Source of the DNA: Zopfochytrium polystomum
Taxonomy: Eukaryota; Chytridiomycota; Chytridiomycetes; Chytridiales; Chytridiaceae
Reading direction: 5' to 3'
Assembly (NCBI GenBank): GCA_025765615.1
Contig: JAIVFJ010000036.1
Coordinates: 1-64,000, forward strand
DNA: 64,000 bases
Below the pieces are notes generated by a model. The model had not been told where the DNA came from. It ran no database searches and saw only the letters and a program-made list of their open reading frames with translations. Shown here in pieces: positions 10,145-20,853 of this stretch (positions are counted from its first letter, which is position 1; every line of letters begins with the position of its first letter). The position numbers and the translations under genes are program-made.

Positions 10145-11450
10145 GACTTTGATGACTCGAATGCGGAATGCGGGTTGTTTTTTTTTTTTTTTTTTTTTTA
10201 ACCCATTTGTTAGAGTTTTCCGCTCGTTTTGTCGGTATCGTTGCGGCTAAAATCGTTTTTTTTCCTGTTGTTTTTTCGAAACCCGATTAGGCGGTGGAAC
10301 TCGGCTCGCCCCAAAACAGGTCTCACTGACAGCCGCCTTTCCCGCAAACCTTCTCTGGCAAAACATAAAAATTCCTTTCTCCCTTTTTTTCTTTTTTTTT
10401 TTTTTTTCTTTTTTTCTTCTTCTGCTTTTTTCGGCGGGGTATGCATTGGACGAAGTGCCATTGAAGTGAGTGTCAGTTGAGACCTAGCACTACTACTAAT
10501 TAGGCAAATCAACTGCTCGTACAAGCAGCAGCACCGAAAACGCCGCTTTCAAACCTCGGCTCCCGTTCCTCACTCAAATCGCTGGGGCAGGCTGCTTTCG
10601 GGATTCCGCACGCGTTCCAACCAACCAATGCCGCTCTCATGGAAAAGAGCGGTTGCGCGGGGGGCGAACTTTGTAGTTTCCGGAAACCGGGACAAACAAA
10701 AAAAGACCCCGCGACCCTCGCCGCATTCCGGCTGTCGCGGACCGAACGGTGGGTTCCCAAGCCAGACGGGGGTACGGATTGTTTTTGTGAGGGGGTTTTT
10801 TCCGTCTTGCGCTTCGACACTTTTTTTTCTCCCACTCTTCGACGCAGAGCCTTCGATTGTGTGACGGAAAGAGTGAAAAGAACATAAAAAGGATGGCACG
10901 AAAGCCAAGAGACCTTGACAGAACCAAGCACGTTGCCCGCACGTTGGCCCACCACTAGCCGCCAAAAAGTACAGCAAGCAAAGGAAGCACAAACTAAAGA
11001 ACGGGGGTTGGTTGTGCAGAGACAGGAAGTGAAGTTGGCAGATGCCGCGGACCAAAGAGTCAAGGTTACCACCTGCGGGATCAAATAGTTGACACTGGGT
11101 GACTACCAAAGCGAGGCGGAGCCAAAAAAAAAAAAAAAAAAAAAAGAAAAAAAAACGAGAGAGAGATTCCGGTGGAGCAATTCGAAAGGAAAAGGCCAAG
11201 AAACAGCACTCCCTTGAAATTCAGTTCTCCGGTTTTTGGTGGTCACCCACTCATTGGTTTTTTGATGTCTTCTGTGCCACCGAAGACACAGCCAGCGGGT
11301 ATCGAGCCACACGCCCGCCCCCACCGCGCACTAGGTAGAAAAAAGCCACCACCCGCACCTTTCCCCTCCAAAAAACTCAAAACCCACGACCACACCTCCA
11401 CCAAACCGATTTACCCACCCGTCCTTCCCCCCCCACCCACCTCACACCAT
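10145..11450. other. intergenic between divergent genes
   Basis: Lies between the starts of the oxidoreductase (minus) and the small secreted-protein candidate (plus), so both promoters should be here. Contains homopolymers: T run at about 10178-10199, T-rich block 10384-10424 and A-rich block 11124-11155. Long minus-strand frames in 10509-11199 have no recognisable protein features and are rejected as genes. Confidence 0.45.
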
Positions 11451-11842
11451 ATGCGAACCACCACCCTCATTCTCCTCGCGACCGCCGCCGCCGCGCTCGT
11501 CCTGGCGCAAAGCGCCCTGGTCGTCGACGCACAACACGGAATGGCGGCGTCGTGAGTCCCTCCCACCCTTGTTTTCATTGGCCCCCAGCTTCCCCTTCAA
11601 ACGCGCCTCCTCTCCCCTCTCCCCTGGCCTGGGGCCTCCCGCCCGTCCCCGACCGGGCACATGATCGAACGCTAACTGAAACTCAAACTCCGCCCACCCC
11701 CACCCCCCCTCCCCCTCGTCCTACCCAAAACGACTTAAAACTCAGCATGATCGTGATGGCCTCGCAGCGAAAGAACCACGCAAAGTCGTCGTCGTCGTCG
11801 TCGTCGTCGTCGAGGTCCAGACGTCGGCGGGGGCGGCGGTGA
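11451..11842 (+). CDS. small putative secreted protein with Ser/Arg tail
   Basis: Two exons (11451-11551 and 11746-11842) join in frame to give 65 residues. The first 27 residues form a good signal peptide (MRTTTLILLATAAAALVLAQ then SALVVDAQ). The mature part is short, with a run of nine Ser coded by a TCG repeat followed by RSRRRRGRR and the stop. The intron begins GTGAGT and ends ACTCAG. No Cys is present, so it is not a typical disulfide-rich effector. No family is recognised; the gene is supported by the signal peptide plus a clean splice, but the small size leaves doubt. Confidence 0.5.
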
Positions 11843-12683
11843 GCCGGCCGGCCCCTTCCCCCCTTCCCAACCCCTAACCGCGGGGGGTTCGGAGGCTTGA
11901 GAGCTGGTTCCCCGGGGGGGAGCGGTTGGCCTTGGTGTTTGGTTGGTGGTGGTTGTGGTGGGCTGGTTGGGTTTGGGTATTAACTTGTACGCATGGCATA
12001 GTTTTGATAGTTCCTTCTTTTTTTTTTTTTTTTTTTTTTTTTTTTGCACCCCTCGGCTTTTCGTTGTTTTTGTTTGCGCGGGGACGACTTTGAACTAAAA
12101 CATACGCATCCTTTCATGTGTAACCTTGATGTGCTTTTTTTTTTTCCGGCCAAACCGGTTGTGGCGGCTGCGGACCCCTGACCGTTCCCCGGGTAGCGTT
12201 TTTACTTTCGCTTTATCCTCACTTTGCTTTTTTTGGACGCTTGTCCTCCGAAGCTCCACACACACACACAAAACGGGTTGCTTCGGCGTGCCCGCTCTTG
12301 ACGACCCGAGTTCTCATTTTATTTATTTATATGTTTGAATGTACGTAGTATCCATGCGCTCCGTTTCAAAGAAGAAGTGGTGGAGGTTGGGGAGGGGGGG
12401 TTAGGGGGGTTCAAGTTGAAGGATGGTGGGTGGTGGTGGGTGGTGGTGAAAAACAGAGTATAGAAAATCCGACACGGCCCACCTACGTAATATAGTCCCT
12501 CAGTCAACCCAAACACAAAAAAAAGAAAAAAAAAACAAACAAAAAAAAAAAAAACAAGCGCACATACAACAGAGGAAACAAGGAAAGCAAGAATAAGAAT
12601 ATGAATGCTCGTATGATCCCCCGGTCACGACACACGGGTTACACTCCCCTGCAATACCAACCCCACTTCCCGCTCTCTACCTA
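11843..12683. other. intergenic between convergent genes
   Basis: 3' flanks of the small secreted-protein gene and of the minus-strand cyclin. Holds a T run (12018-12045), G/T-rich simple sequence, and A-rich tracts at 12511-12554. No coding feature seen. Confidence 0.5.
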
Positions 12684-13931
12684 TCACTCCCCCGCCCACC
12701 TCTTCCCCGGCCTCGCCGCTCCATCCTCCTCCACCTCCCTCTCCTCTCCCCCATCCGCCGCCTCCCCCCCACCCCCACCCCCACGACTCGCCCCCCACCC
12801 CCTCTTCCTCCCCGCGCCCGCGCCCACTCCCGGTCCCAACGCAACGCCGGCGCCGCGACACGACTCGACGCGCTCCCTGACGGCGGCGACGCGCATAGCC
12901 ATAGCGACAGCGGCGGCGCAGAAGCGTTCGAAGCCCTTGTCTGCGTTGTTTCCGTTGTTCGCGGATGCGGTTGTGGACGGGACGCAGAGGCGCCAGCGGA
13001 GGGCGCGGCAGATGTCGCGTTCGGCGGCGACGACGGCGCGCGGGGATGTGTGGGGGTTGGGGTGGTGTCGCGAGGGGGAGGCGAATGTGCAGAGGGCGCG
13101 CGCGGAGGGGGGCCGGTCGAGGAGAAATTTGCCTGCTAAGAGGAGGGCGGCGAGGAAGGCGGTGTGCGGGTGGTGGTGGTGCGGGTGGTGGCTGGGGTTG
13201 TTGTGGTGGTTAGGGAGGGGATGTGGGAGAGGGGAGGACGCGGAGTAGGAGGAAGAGGAGGAGGAAGAAGAAGAGGAGGACCGTAGCGGCGGGGAAGGCG
13301 GAAGAGGGGTTTCAGGCGGGGTAATGAGGGGCGAAGCGGGGCGCTGGGCGGCGCGGGCGGAGTCGCGGGGGTGCGGCAGGCGTGCAGCGTGCGATGCGGT
13401 GGCCGAGTTCGGCGAGGATGACGACGAGGACGACGACGACGATGGACGCATTGCAGATGCTCTGTAGCGCACGAGGTAAAAGAGGGCGAGCTGGAGGGTG
13501 TTGAATGATGCGCGAGAGCGGGCGACGACGTCAAAGACCAGCTTGAGGGTTGTCGCCGCCGCAGCTTCGTCACCGTTGTGATTGGTGTGGTTGGTGGTGG
13601 TGGTGGTGGTGGTGGTGGTGGTGGTGGTGGCGTCCGTATTCTTTGGTGGTATGATGGTTGCGGGAGTGGTTGTGTGCGAGTTGGTGGGGGTGTGGTTGGT
13701 GGTGGTGGTGCCGCAGTTGTTGATGGTGAGGGCGGCGAGGTCTAGTATGATGATCACAAATGCCCGAGTGATTAGCATGAAAGAAAAGAGAGGAACAACG
13801 CGCGAAAAGCCAGGAGGATAGAGGGGAGAAGAGTGGCAAGTTGATGTTGTTGAATGTTGAATGTTGAATGTTGGATGTTTTTGGATATTGAGGGAGCGGC
13901 GACGGCGGCGGTCCGTCCGCGTGTTTGGCAA
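12684..13931 (-). CDS. PHO85-type (PCL-like) cyclin with low-complexity insertions
   Basis: A 415-codon frame whose cyclin box is recognisable despite heavy simple-sequence insertions. The first cyclin helices appear in KLVFDVVARSRASFNTLQ and LALFYLVRYR; the core appears as HTAFLAALLLAGKFLLDR and, after a short insert, VVAAERDICRALRWRLCVPS. This pattern (FLAALxLAxKFLxDR, then ExxxLxALxWRLxVP) is typical of yeast PCL/PHO80 cyclins that partner the CDK Pho85. Between the two halves lie Ser runs, and the N-terminus has a 12-residue Thr run coded by an ACC repeat. The true start is uncertain: several ATGs precede the domain and the first 110 residues are low-complexity. Likely role: CDK regulatory subunit in growth or cell-cycle control. 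Confidence 0.72.
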   Translation of the reverse strand: MPNTRTDRRRRRSLNIQKHPTFNIQHSTTSTCHSSPLYPPGFSRVVPLFSFMLITRAFVIIILDLAALTINNCGTTTTNHTPTNSHTTTPATIIPPKNTDATTTTTTTTTTTTNHTNHNGDEAAAATTLKLVFDVVARSRASFNTLQLALFYLVRYRASAMRPSSSSSSSSSSPNSATASHAARLPHPRDSARAAQRPASPLITPPETPLPPSPPLRSSSSSSSSSSSYSASSPLPHPLPNHHNNPSHHPHHHHPHTAFLAALLLAGKFLLDRPPSARALCTFASPSRHHPNPHTSPRAVVAAERDICRALRWRLCVPSTTASANNGNNADKGFERFCAAAVAMAMRVAAVRERVESCRGAGVALGPGVGAGAGRKRGWGASRGGGGGGEAADGGEEREVEEDGAARPGKRWAGE

Positions 13932-14282
13932 TCACGCAAGGAGGGGGGGAGTGAGGGAATGAAATGCGAGGAAAGGAAATAAATGCAAGTGCGTCTCTGG
14001 CTGTGATAAAAGAGAGAGAGAGAGAGTGTGTGTGTGTGTGTGTGTGTGTGAGTGTGTGTGTGTGTGGTGCCGTGCTTCGTGCTTTGTTTTTAGTCAAGAG
14101 TTCGTGCATTCATTCAATCATGCGTCGTCGCGCGTCCGACTGGCGTCGGCACGGTGCGGATGTCTCTCCCGTTTGTTTGTTTGTTTGTTTGTTGGCCAAT
14201 GAAAACGAACAAACAAACATACACAGAGACAGAGTGGGCGTGGGCGCTGAGAGAGAGACCTCCGTCCGTCCGTCTGTGCCAC

Positions 14283-14320
<38 letters not shown>

Positions 14321-14537
14321 ACTCGGCTCACCGTTACGAGAGCGAGTGCGTGGTGCGCGCGTCTGGCGTCCCGCGAGTGCGAGTGCGGGTGCGCGCGTCG
14401 CACGAGTTGAGGGAGAGCGAGGAGGGGTACAGCGGCAGGCAGGCAGGCAGGCAGGGGGAGGTGGAGGAAAAGGGCTTGGGAAGAGGAGGAGGACAACGAC
14501 GACGAGGAGCTTAAACCACCCCTAAAAGAACACTCAC
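13932..14537. other. simple-sequence-rich intergenic region
   Basis: Contains GT dinucleotide repeats (about 14027-14066 and 14284-14310), a GTTT/AAAC inverted repeat (14168-14218) and GGCA repeats (about 14430-14453). Frames crossing it are open only because of repeats. It may include 5' sequences of the cyclin and 3' sequences of the following gene. Confidence 0.5.
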
Positions 14538-14636
14538 ATATCAACGCCCTGCGAAAGTCGGCCTGGATCCTCGACGGCGAGTCGCCCCCCGCCGCTGCCG
14601 TGGCCAACGCCGCCGTCCTCTCGCACCGTCCTGCCC

Positions 14637-14677
<41 letters not shown>

Positions 14678-15507
14678 GGCATCGCCGCCCAGAAGCGATC
14701 CCGCGACGGCGAAAACAGCGGCGCGGCGGTGCACGCGGAGCCGAGGATCGAGCCGGGGGCGGGGATGGGGATGGCGGCGGCGGTCGGGGTGGTGGTGTGT
14801 GTATTGGCGGTGTTGGCGGTGGGATTGGGTCGTGATGGTGGTGGTGTTCTTGTTGTTCTTGTTGTTGTTGTTGTTGTTGTTACTGTTGTTGCTGCTGTTG
14901 TTGTTGCTGTTGTTGTTGTTGGAGTTTGCGGATTTGCGGATAGGCAAGCGGAGGTGGAAGAAGAAGAGGAGGAAGAGGAGAAGGGCGTCGGGCCATCGGG
15001 GATCGGAGGAAGCGGAGGATGATGAGGAAGCAGCGGATCGCGGAGCGACGATCTCGCGGACAAACTCTGCAGCCGCGGCGGTGGCATCGGTTCGGGGACG
15101 AGTGCGGGTGGTGCGTGTCGAGCGACGTTGGTGGGCGGCGGGAGGAGGAGGATCGGAGGCTGTGGTGGTTGCGGTTGGTGCCCGCCTGCGAGGGCGCCGA
15201 GATCGGCTGGCTTTGGCGGCGGCGGGAGCGGCAGCAGCAGGGCATGGGTGCTTCGGAGGATGGGGCAGTCGGCGGCGGCGGCGGCGACGGCAGGGATAGT
15301 AGTTGTCGTCTTCCCCACGGTCATCACCATCTGCATCGGGGGCATCGGGGGTCCGACGAGGCCGCCGAAAGCCGCATTGGCATTGGTGGCTGCTGTGGCC
15401 GCAGCAGCAGTGGTAGCAGTAGTCGTGGTGGTATGATGAGTTGGTGGTGGTGGTGGGTTGCTGCTGCTGCTGCTGCTGAAAGCGAGGAGCCACGCGGGAA
15501 GGGACAT
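14538..15507 (-). CDS. low-complexity hypothetical protein
   Basis: From an ATG at 15507 one minus-strand frame reads about 323 codons and ends at a good splice donor (ATAT/GTGAGT at 14537). It is dominated by Ser, Pro, Thr and Ala runs, including 13 consecutive Ser coded by a GAC/TCG repeat (14640-14673). More ordinary stretches are GGLVGPPMPPMQMVMTVG and PSRIQADFRRALI near the end. A second minus-strand frame is also open over most of the region, with Gln and Asn runs, so frame choice is not secure. No downstream exon could be placed. No family is recognised; an intrinsically disordered regulator is possible. Confidence 0.33.
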
Positions 15508-15618
15508 TTCATATCGCTTTTCGTTCGTTCGATCGTCGTGCGGGTGGAGGTCGTTGGGTCGTTGGGTCGACGGGTGGTGGTTGGGTTGTTGTTGTTGTTC
15601 TTTCTTGGTGTGTGTTTG

Positions 15619-15651
<33 letters not shown>

Positions 15652-15663
15652 AGGTTTCCGAGG

Positions 15664-15695
<32 letters not shown>

Positions 15696-17731
15696 GAAAG
15701 AGAGACAGACGCCACAAGTTTGTGATTCGTCTTCTGCTCTCTCGATCGGGTAAATATTTACTCTCCAGCGACAGGAAGTGGGACCAGCGGAAGTCCTGAG
15801 GAGGAGATGAATTGATATTGATAATAACGAGAGAAAGAGAGAGAGAAAGAAGGAGAGAAAGAAGGAGAGAAAGAGAGAAAGAGCGAGAGCCGTGACCGTC
15901 CGTCCGTCGGCACCGCACTGACTAATGCCGCGCCGCTTTCCCCCCCCCCAACCCTTCGGGAACGGCCTCCCTCATAAAGACCAACCGCTATATTTCTCCA
16001 CCACCACCAGCCAGCCAAAAGCGGGTGTGTTGTATCATACTCGCCCGCTGTATTAATCCACGCCGCAAAAAAAACGTAGAGGACCTGTTGCTAATTAACC
16101 CTCCGCCGTCCGCGTGGCTAGTTAGTTGTTGCTGCTGACTTTTGTGACAAATGGAAGAGAAGAACCAACAGAAAGAAATTTCAACAAAAAGAGAAGAAAC
16201 AAAAAAAGAAAGAAAAAAAAAAAAGGAAAAGGAGAAAATGAAAGATCCTCGGATCAACGATTGCAGAGCAGACAGAGAGAGACAGAGGCAAGGACAGGGA
16301 GAGAGACAGGCTGAGGACAGAGAGAGAGGGGGAGACAGGCAGAGAGAGGCAGACGACGCCCGTGCGTTCCGCCTGGCTGTCGGCCCCCTCCCCTCTCCTC
16401 GGACCTCCGAACAGACAAATGGCGCGAGCAGAATAGCGCGCAACAAGCAGTACTTCTCCGTCCTCAATTCATATCACCCCCCCCAAAAAGAAATAAAAAT
16501 TGGCGAGTCCACGGATATGGACGTGCATTTCAAAGGATATTCCGCTCCACCTTTCTTCGCTTCCTCCTAACATTCCTTGACTATTCCCAACAACAGACAA
16601 ACGCCTTTAATTCGTCGTGAAACAAAACGAACAACCCCAAAAAAAAAAAAAAAAAAAAAAAAAATCCGAAAAATCCGTGCGATCTCTCGGGACCACCTTC
16701 GTCCACCACTCAACCAGCTGCACGGCCCCTCGGCTGTTCCCTCATCCGCGCTTTTGCCACACTGTCAAGCGCGGTCTCGAATCTCGGCACCCCGAACCCT
16801 GCACTTCTAGTCCGTCGAGCTTGGAACAGTCTGTGGGCTGTCTGCAGTTGAAGCACAGGATTGACGCCGCTGGCGTGAAGGCAGGGCGTCGGCGGGGACA
16901 GAAGGGAGTCCAGGCGCGTGCAGCAGCCACTCTAGTACAGCTACCGGCAGTGATCTTGCTAAAGGGATGGCTGATTGTTGGGGGGTGGGGGGGACGGGAA
17001 GCGAGGGAAGAAAAGTAAGTTCAGACTTTTGCAACAAGAACTGGTATGTCCCCGATTACCACCCAAGCAAGACAAAGTCAAAGGCTTTTGAACGAGAGCA
17101 GATGGGCCGCTCCTTTTCACGGAACGCTTGGCGAGTGATTGAGTGGACATTTGCATGGTAAACATTTTTCTTCTTAACGGACTTAGTTCACCACAATGAA
17201 CAAAAAAAAAAAAAAAAATTGTTTACACCAGGGATGCGCCCCACACATCTGCTTCGGATTTTTTTAGTTATGTTCTTTTTCTGGGATTCTTTCACGGATT
17301 CAAGCCATGGCCCTTCAGGGTCAAAAAAGAAGTTTTTGTTTAACCGACAACCCCTGGGACCCGACCAAAGTTAAAAACGTAGATGGAGGGGAGCGCCAAA
17401 GGACCGATGGGAAGAGAAAAGAAAAAAAAAGAAGAAAAAAAGTGAAAGAAATGGCAAACAATGGCGTCAACGCCCTCTTTTTTGGGGGAAGGGGGGGTTT
17501 GAAGGGATAGGCAACTACAACGCGGGTTACCCGTGGAGGGGAACCCTTAACAACATATAAGAAGAAAAAGAATACGAAGAAGAACAGAAAGGGGACTGAG
17601 ATTACATGAGAAACACACGCACACAGGCACGACACGCACACACGCACTTGCCCAAACAGGATTGCAAACCCGTCGATCCCCAGACAACACGATCGACCCT
17701 TCCCCACACCTGGGCTCACTCCCCACCCCTC
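15508..17731. other. long simple-sequence region without a supported gene
   Basis: Dominated by GT repeats (15608-15652), AG repeats (15664-15710 and 15829-15885), purine-rich tracts (16150-16350) and poly(A) runs (16640-16664, 17200-17217). The open frames here are compositional. It should contain the 5' flank of the low-complexity gene and the 3' flank of the WSC-domain gene. Confidence 0.5.
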
Positions 17732-19987
17732 TCAAACTCCCCCTCTCGCCGCCGCCCCGCCGCCGCTATCCTCGCTCGCAACCGACGGCGCCCAGCTACC
17801 CCTCCCCGGACCCGCGCCCCCACCACCCCCACCACCCCCACCGCCACCACCACCCCCGACCAACCGCGCCAGCACCTCGGCCCTCAACCCGCCGCCGCCG
17901 CCCGTCGTCGTCTTCCGGCCACCACGCGGGTGCGGCCGATCAAACGTCACAATACTCGACCCCCCGTCGTCCTCCTCCTCGTCGTCCTCGTACTCAGCCT
18001 CCTCGCCGTGATCAATAAACGTCACGTCGGACCTCGGTCTCGCCACCGTTTGCGGCTGCGCCGCCGCCGAGTCCGAGGTCGCGGTGGACGGCGGGCGGTG
18101 CGGGTGCGGGTACGGCGTTGCGTGGTCGTCAGCGGCGGCGGCCGTGGAGAAGCGGTAGGTTGTGACGGGGAGGTTTGGGGGCAGGGAGTCTGGGCGGGTG
18201 TTGTTTGCGGAGAGGTAGGAGGCGGAGAGGGACGACGGCGGGGAGGAGGAGGAGGAGGAGGAGGAGGAGGCGAGGTGGTTTGTGAGGCCGGACGGGTAGG
18301 AGAGTTGCGACGAGGACGGGGTGAGGGAGGAGGTTGAGGGCGACGTTCCTGTGACGGTCGTTGGGGCGCCGACGGCAGCGGCGCTGTTGAAGGAGGAAGA
18401 AGAGGTGGTGTCGTCGGCAGCGGCTCCGGCGGCGGCGGTGACGGTGATGGCGACGGCGGCCGGTGCGTGGGGTTGGGTGGGCGCCGTCGTCGCGGGCGTC
18501 GGGGACGGCGTGGAGGACGGGACCGGCGGGGTGCCGGTTGGAGTGACGAGAGCGTCGCGGAGCCACGACGGGGTTGGGCTCGTGGCTGAGGCCGCGGCGG
18601 CAGGCGAGCGTGGGGTCGTTGGGGTGCGGGGCGACGAGCGCTGCTGGTTGTTGTGGGTCAGGTGCAGCGGGGACGGGGCTGCTGCCGGACGGGACAGGGA
18701 CGCGGCGGGGACGGCCAGCGGGAGGAAGACTATCGGGGACAGGGACCGGTGCGGCGGCAGAGGCGGCGCGGGGGAGGCGGAGGTTGAGGGCGAGGTTGGC
18801 GACGGCGAGGGCGACGGCGACGGGGACGATGCAGAAACGGGCGACGCGGCGAGCATGGCCGGGTAGCCGGCGGCTTCGCGCTTGCCGTAGCCGCGCTTTT
18901 CGCGGTCGCTGCCAAAGATGACGGCGACGGGCGCGGCCCACTGGTTTGCGGCAAAGGTGGCCGGGCCAGGCGACGATAACGGCGACGAGGAGGACGAGCG
19001 GCGGCGACGGTGGACGACAAGCAGGGCAATGCCAAGGATGGCGACAAGGGCTACGGCGGCGATCGAGCCGGCCACGACGGGGACGGTCGACGAGCCTCCC
19101 GATGAAGACGATGACGACGAGCCGGACCCGGACGCCGGGTCCACGGGGCCGGTCATTGTCCTTGTAGCCGCCGGGCCTGAGGAGGCGGACGACGTGCTGG
19201 AGCGGGCGGCGATGGTGACGGAGGAGGGGTCGCCGCGAGACTGGGGCACGACGGAAGCCGAAACCGGGGGCATTGAGGACGCCACCATCGGGTTGGTCGC
19301 GGTGCCCAGCGAGGAGGCGGCCGAGAGGTCCGACGGCTGGTCAGCGGGAGGGTTCTGTCCGCCGTCTGCGGTCGGTACGCTTCCAGCGCCGCCATTGTCC
19401 TGGGGCGCGGACGCCAGTGGGTCCTTAGTGGACGTTGTCGCAGCCGGGGCAGTCTGCTGCTGGGCGGTGGTGGACGCCGGGTACAGGTAAGCGCTCCACG
19501 ACCTCAGCAGGAACGAGTCTCCGCAGCGCGATCCGTCCTTGCACCTGTTGCCGCATTCGGAGTCGACCTGTCCAGCGGCGATGTACTTTGCAAACGACGT
19601 GGCCTGAGCCCGGGCGTCGAGCGGGTCCGAGGTGTTTGGGTCGGCGGCGACGCAGTAACACGAGAAGGCGGTGGAGGAGATCAGGGAGGGCCCGATGATG
19701 GAGTAGGTCGAGGCAGAGAAGCTGGTTGCGCAGGCGGACGCGCAGAGGTCGGGGGTCATAACCGAGTAGGAGGCGTCGCCGGTGAGCGGGCCCGACAGCG
19801 GGCGGGAGAGGAGCGTGCGGTCGCCCGTGTGCTCATAGTAGCATCCGTACGATATCGACACGCGAGCCAATGTGGCGGTGGGTAAGAGGAGGAGGAGAAG
19901 CGTCAAGAATGCAGGGTGGGGTGGACTATGCGATGACCTCGCCCCCGACGACGTCTGCTGCGTTGATGGCTGATGACGGTGATGCAT
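17732..19987 (-). CDS. WSC-domain single-pass membrane sensor-like protein
   Basis: One exon, about 751 residues from the ATG at 19987. Order of features: a hydrophobic signal segment (AFLTLLLLLLPTATLARVS), then an extracellular Cys-rich WSC-like domain starting at YGCYYEHTGDR with about nine Cys and ending near CGDSFLLRSWSAYLYP, then a Ser/Thr-rich stalk likely to be O-glycosylated, then a transmembrane helix (VPVVAGSIAAVALVAILGIA) followed by a basic RRRR stop-transfer. A cytoplasmic tail of more than 400 residues is Ser/Pro-rich, with an acidic patch (EEAEYEDDEEEDD) and a run of 14 Gly near the C-terminus. Fungal WSC proteins sense cell-wall stress and signal through Rho1 exchange factors; the tail here is much longer than in yeast Wsc1. 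An ATG at 20050 would extend the N-terminus by 21 residues. Confidence 0.75.
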   Translation of the reverse strand: MHHRHQPSTQQTSSGARSSHSPPHPAFLTLLLLLLPTATLARVSISYGCYYEHTGDRTLLSRPLSGPLTGDASYSVMTPDLCASACATSFSASTYSIIGPSLISSTAFSCYCVAADPNTSDPLDARAQATSFAKYIAAGQVDSECGNRCKDGSRCGDSFLLRSWSAYLYPASTTAQQQTAPAATTSTKDPLASAPQDNGGAGSVPTADGGQNPPADQPSDLSAASSLGTATNPMVASSMPPVSASVVPQSRGDPSSVTIAARSSTSSASSGPAATRTMTGPVDPASGSGSSSSSSSGGSSTVPVVAGSIAAVALVAILGIALLVVHRRRRSSSSSPLSSPGPATFAANQWAAPVAVIFGSDREKRGYGKREAAGYPAMLAASPVSASSPSPSPSPSPTSPSTSASPAPPLPPHRSLSPIVFLPLAVPAASLSRPAAAPSPLHLTHNNQQRSSPRTPTTPRSPAAAASATSPTPSWLRDALVTPTGTPPVPSSTPSPTPATTAPTQPHAPAAVAITVTAAAGAAADDTTSSSSFNSAAAVGAPTTVTGTSPSTSSLTPSSSQLSYPSGLTNHLASSSSSSSSSPPSSLSASYLSANNTRPDSLPPNLPVTTYRFSTAAAADDHATPYPHPHRPPSTATSDSAAAQPQTVARPRSDVTFIDHGEEAEYEDDEEEDDGGSSIVTFDRPHPRGGRKTTTGGGGGLRAEVLARLVGGGGGGGGGGGGGGAGPGRGSWAPSVASEDSGGGAAARGGV

Positions 19988-20350
19988 CCTGGTCCCTCCT
20001 GTCCTGCAGGAGGAGGGCCTCGAAAGTACACATCTCCGACAGCCCCGCATTCTTCAAGGTGCGAATGACTGACTGCACGCAGACTTGTGGAGGAGGTTGT
20101 AAAGTAGATGCACAGGGCGGGCTGAACTGCTGGGTTCCAGAAGGGCCAGATCGAAGGTCAGCGCAGCAGCGTCGCACGACGCTCTCTCTCAGTCTCCGTT
20201 TTCTGTCTTGCCAAACAAGAGCAATTTTTTTTCACTCGTTTTTCCCTTTTTTGGCAAAAACTGAGCGCCATGTGAACGGTTTCCTTCTTCTGTCTGTTTC
20301 TTGTCTTCGACGAGTGTCTGCGCCTGTCTCTCACTCTCTCTCCCTCTCTC

Positions 20351-20388
<38 letters not shown>

Positions 20389-20853
20389 TGCTCTGTCGCT
20401 CGCTCATGCGCCGTCTTCACTTTCTGCAACTCGGCTGGCTGTTCGAGTGAACCAATGGGGACCCGCAAACATTGCCGCACACAACAACAACAACACACAG
20501 GAACGAGCCAGAGCCCTTTCCGCAAGAAGGGATCATCGGAAATGCGGCCCCAAAGTTGTTTGATCAGGTTCAACCGGACCAACCCCCATAACATTTTTAT
20601 TTATTTATATCAAAATGATTTTTTGCGAGAGCGCGCGCGTGCAGCGGTTTGGTTGGTTGGTGCCCACCTTCTGCAATTATTTTGGAAATGAAGCAGCTGC
20701 ACCAATTAATTCCAACACGAAACCCACCCTCGCTTACTCACGTTTATTCACGCACGCATCGCACCCCAACCAAGCTCGAATTGCTCCAAAAAGAAGATAA
20801 CGCAAAAAGAACGAATTATGCCGCCCCAACGGTCACACACACACCTTTTCATT
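19988..20853. other. intergenic between two minus-strand genes
   Basis: 5' flank of the WSC-domain gene and 3' flank of gamma-tubulin. Contains a CT dinucleotide repeat (about 20326-20392). No supported gene. Confidence 0.5.
20326..20392. repeat. (CT)n microsatellite
   Basis: CT dinucleotide array with a few interruptions (TCTCTCAC variants at its left end), in the presumed promoter side of the WSC-domain gene. Confidence 0.85.

Noticed and set aside
10509..11199. Long minus-strand frames as a gene
   Set aside because: No recognisable domain, heavy Phe and Lys runs from homopolymers, and no consistent splice structure; position fits a promoter region.
14110..15918. A 602-codon minus-strand open frame as one protein
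   Set aside because: Its ends are translations of GT, AG and GTTT microsatellites (His-Thr, Ser-Leu and Lys-Gln repeats). Only the central part (14538-15507) was kept, with low confidence.
15988..16467. Minus-strand 159-codon frame with Ser/Leu/Phe runs
   Set aside because: Translation of AG/CT and A/T-rich simple sequence; no start context or domain.
18321..19490. Plus-strand frames opposite the WSC-domain gene
   Set aside because: GC-driven shadows rich in Gly, Ala and Val, with no domain; the minus strand has a signal peptide, Cys-rich domain and transmembrane helix.
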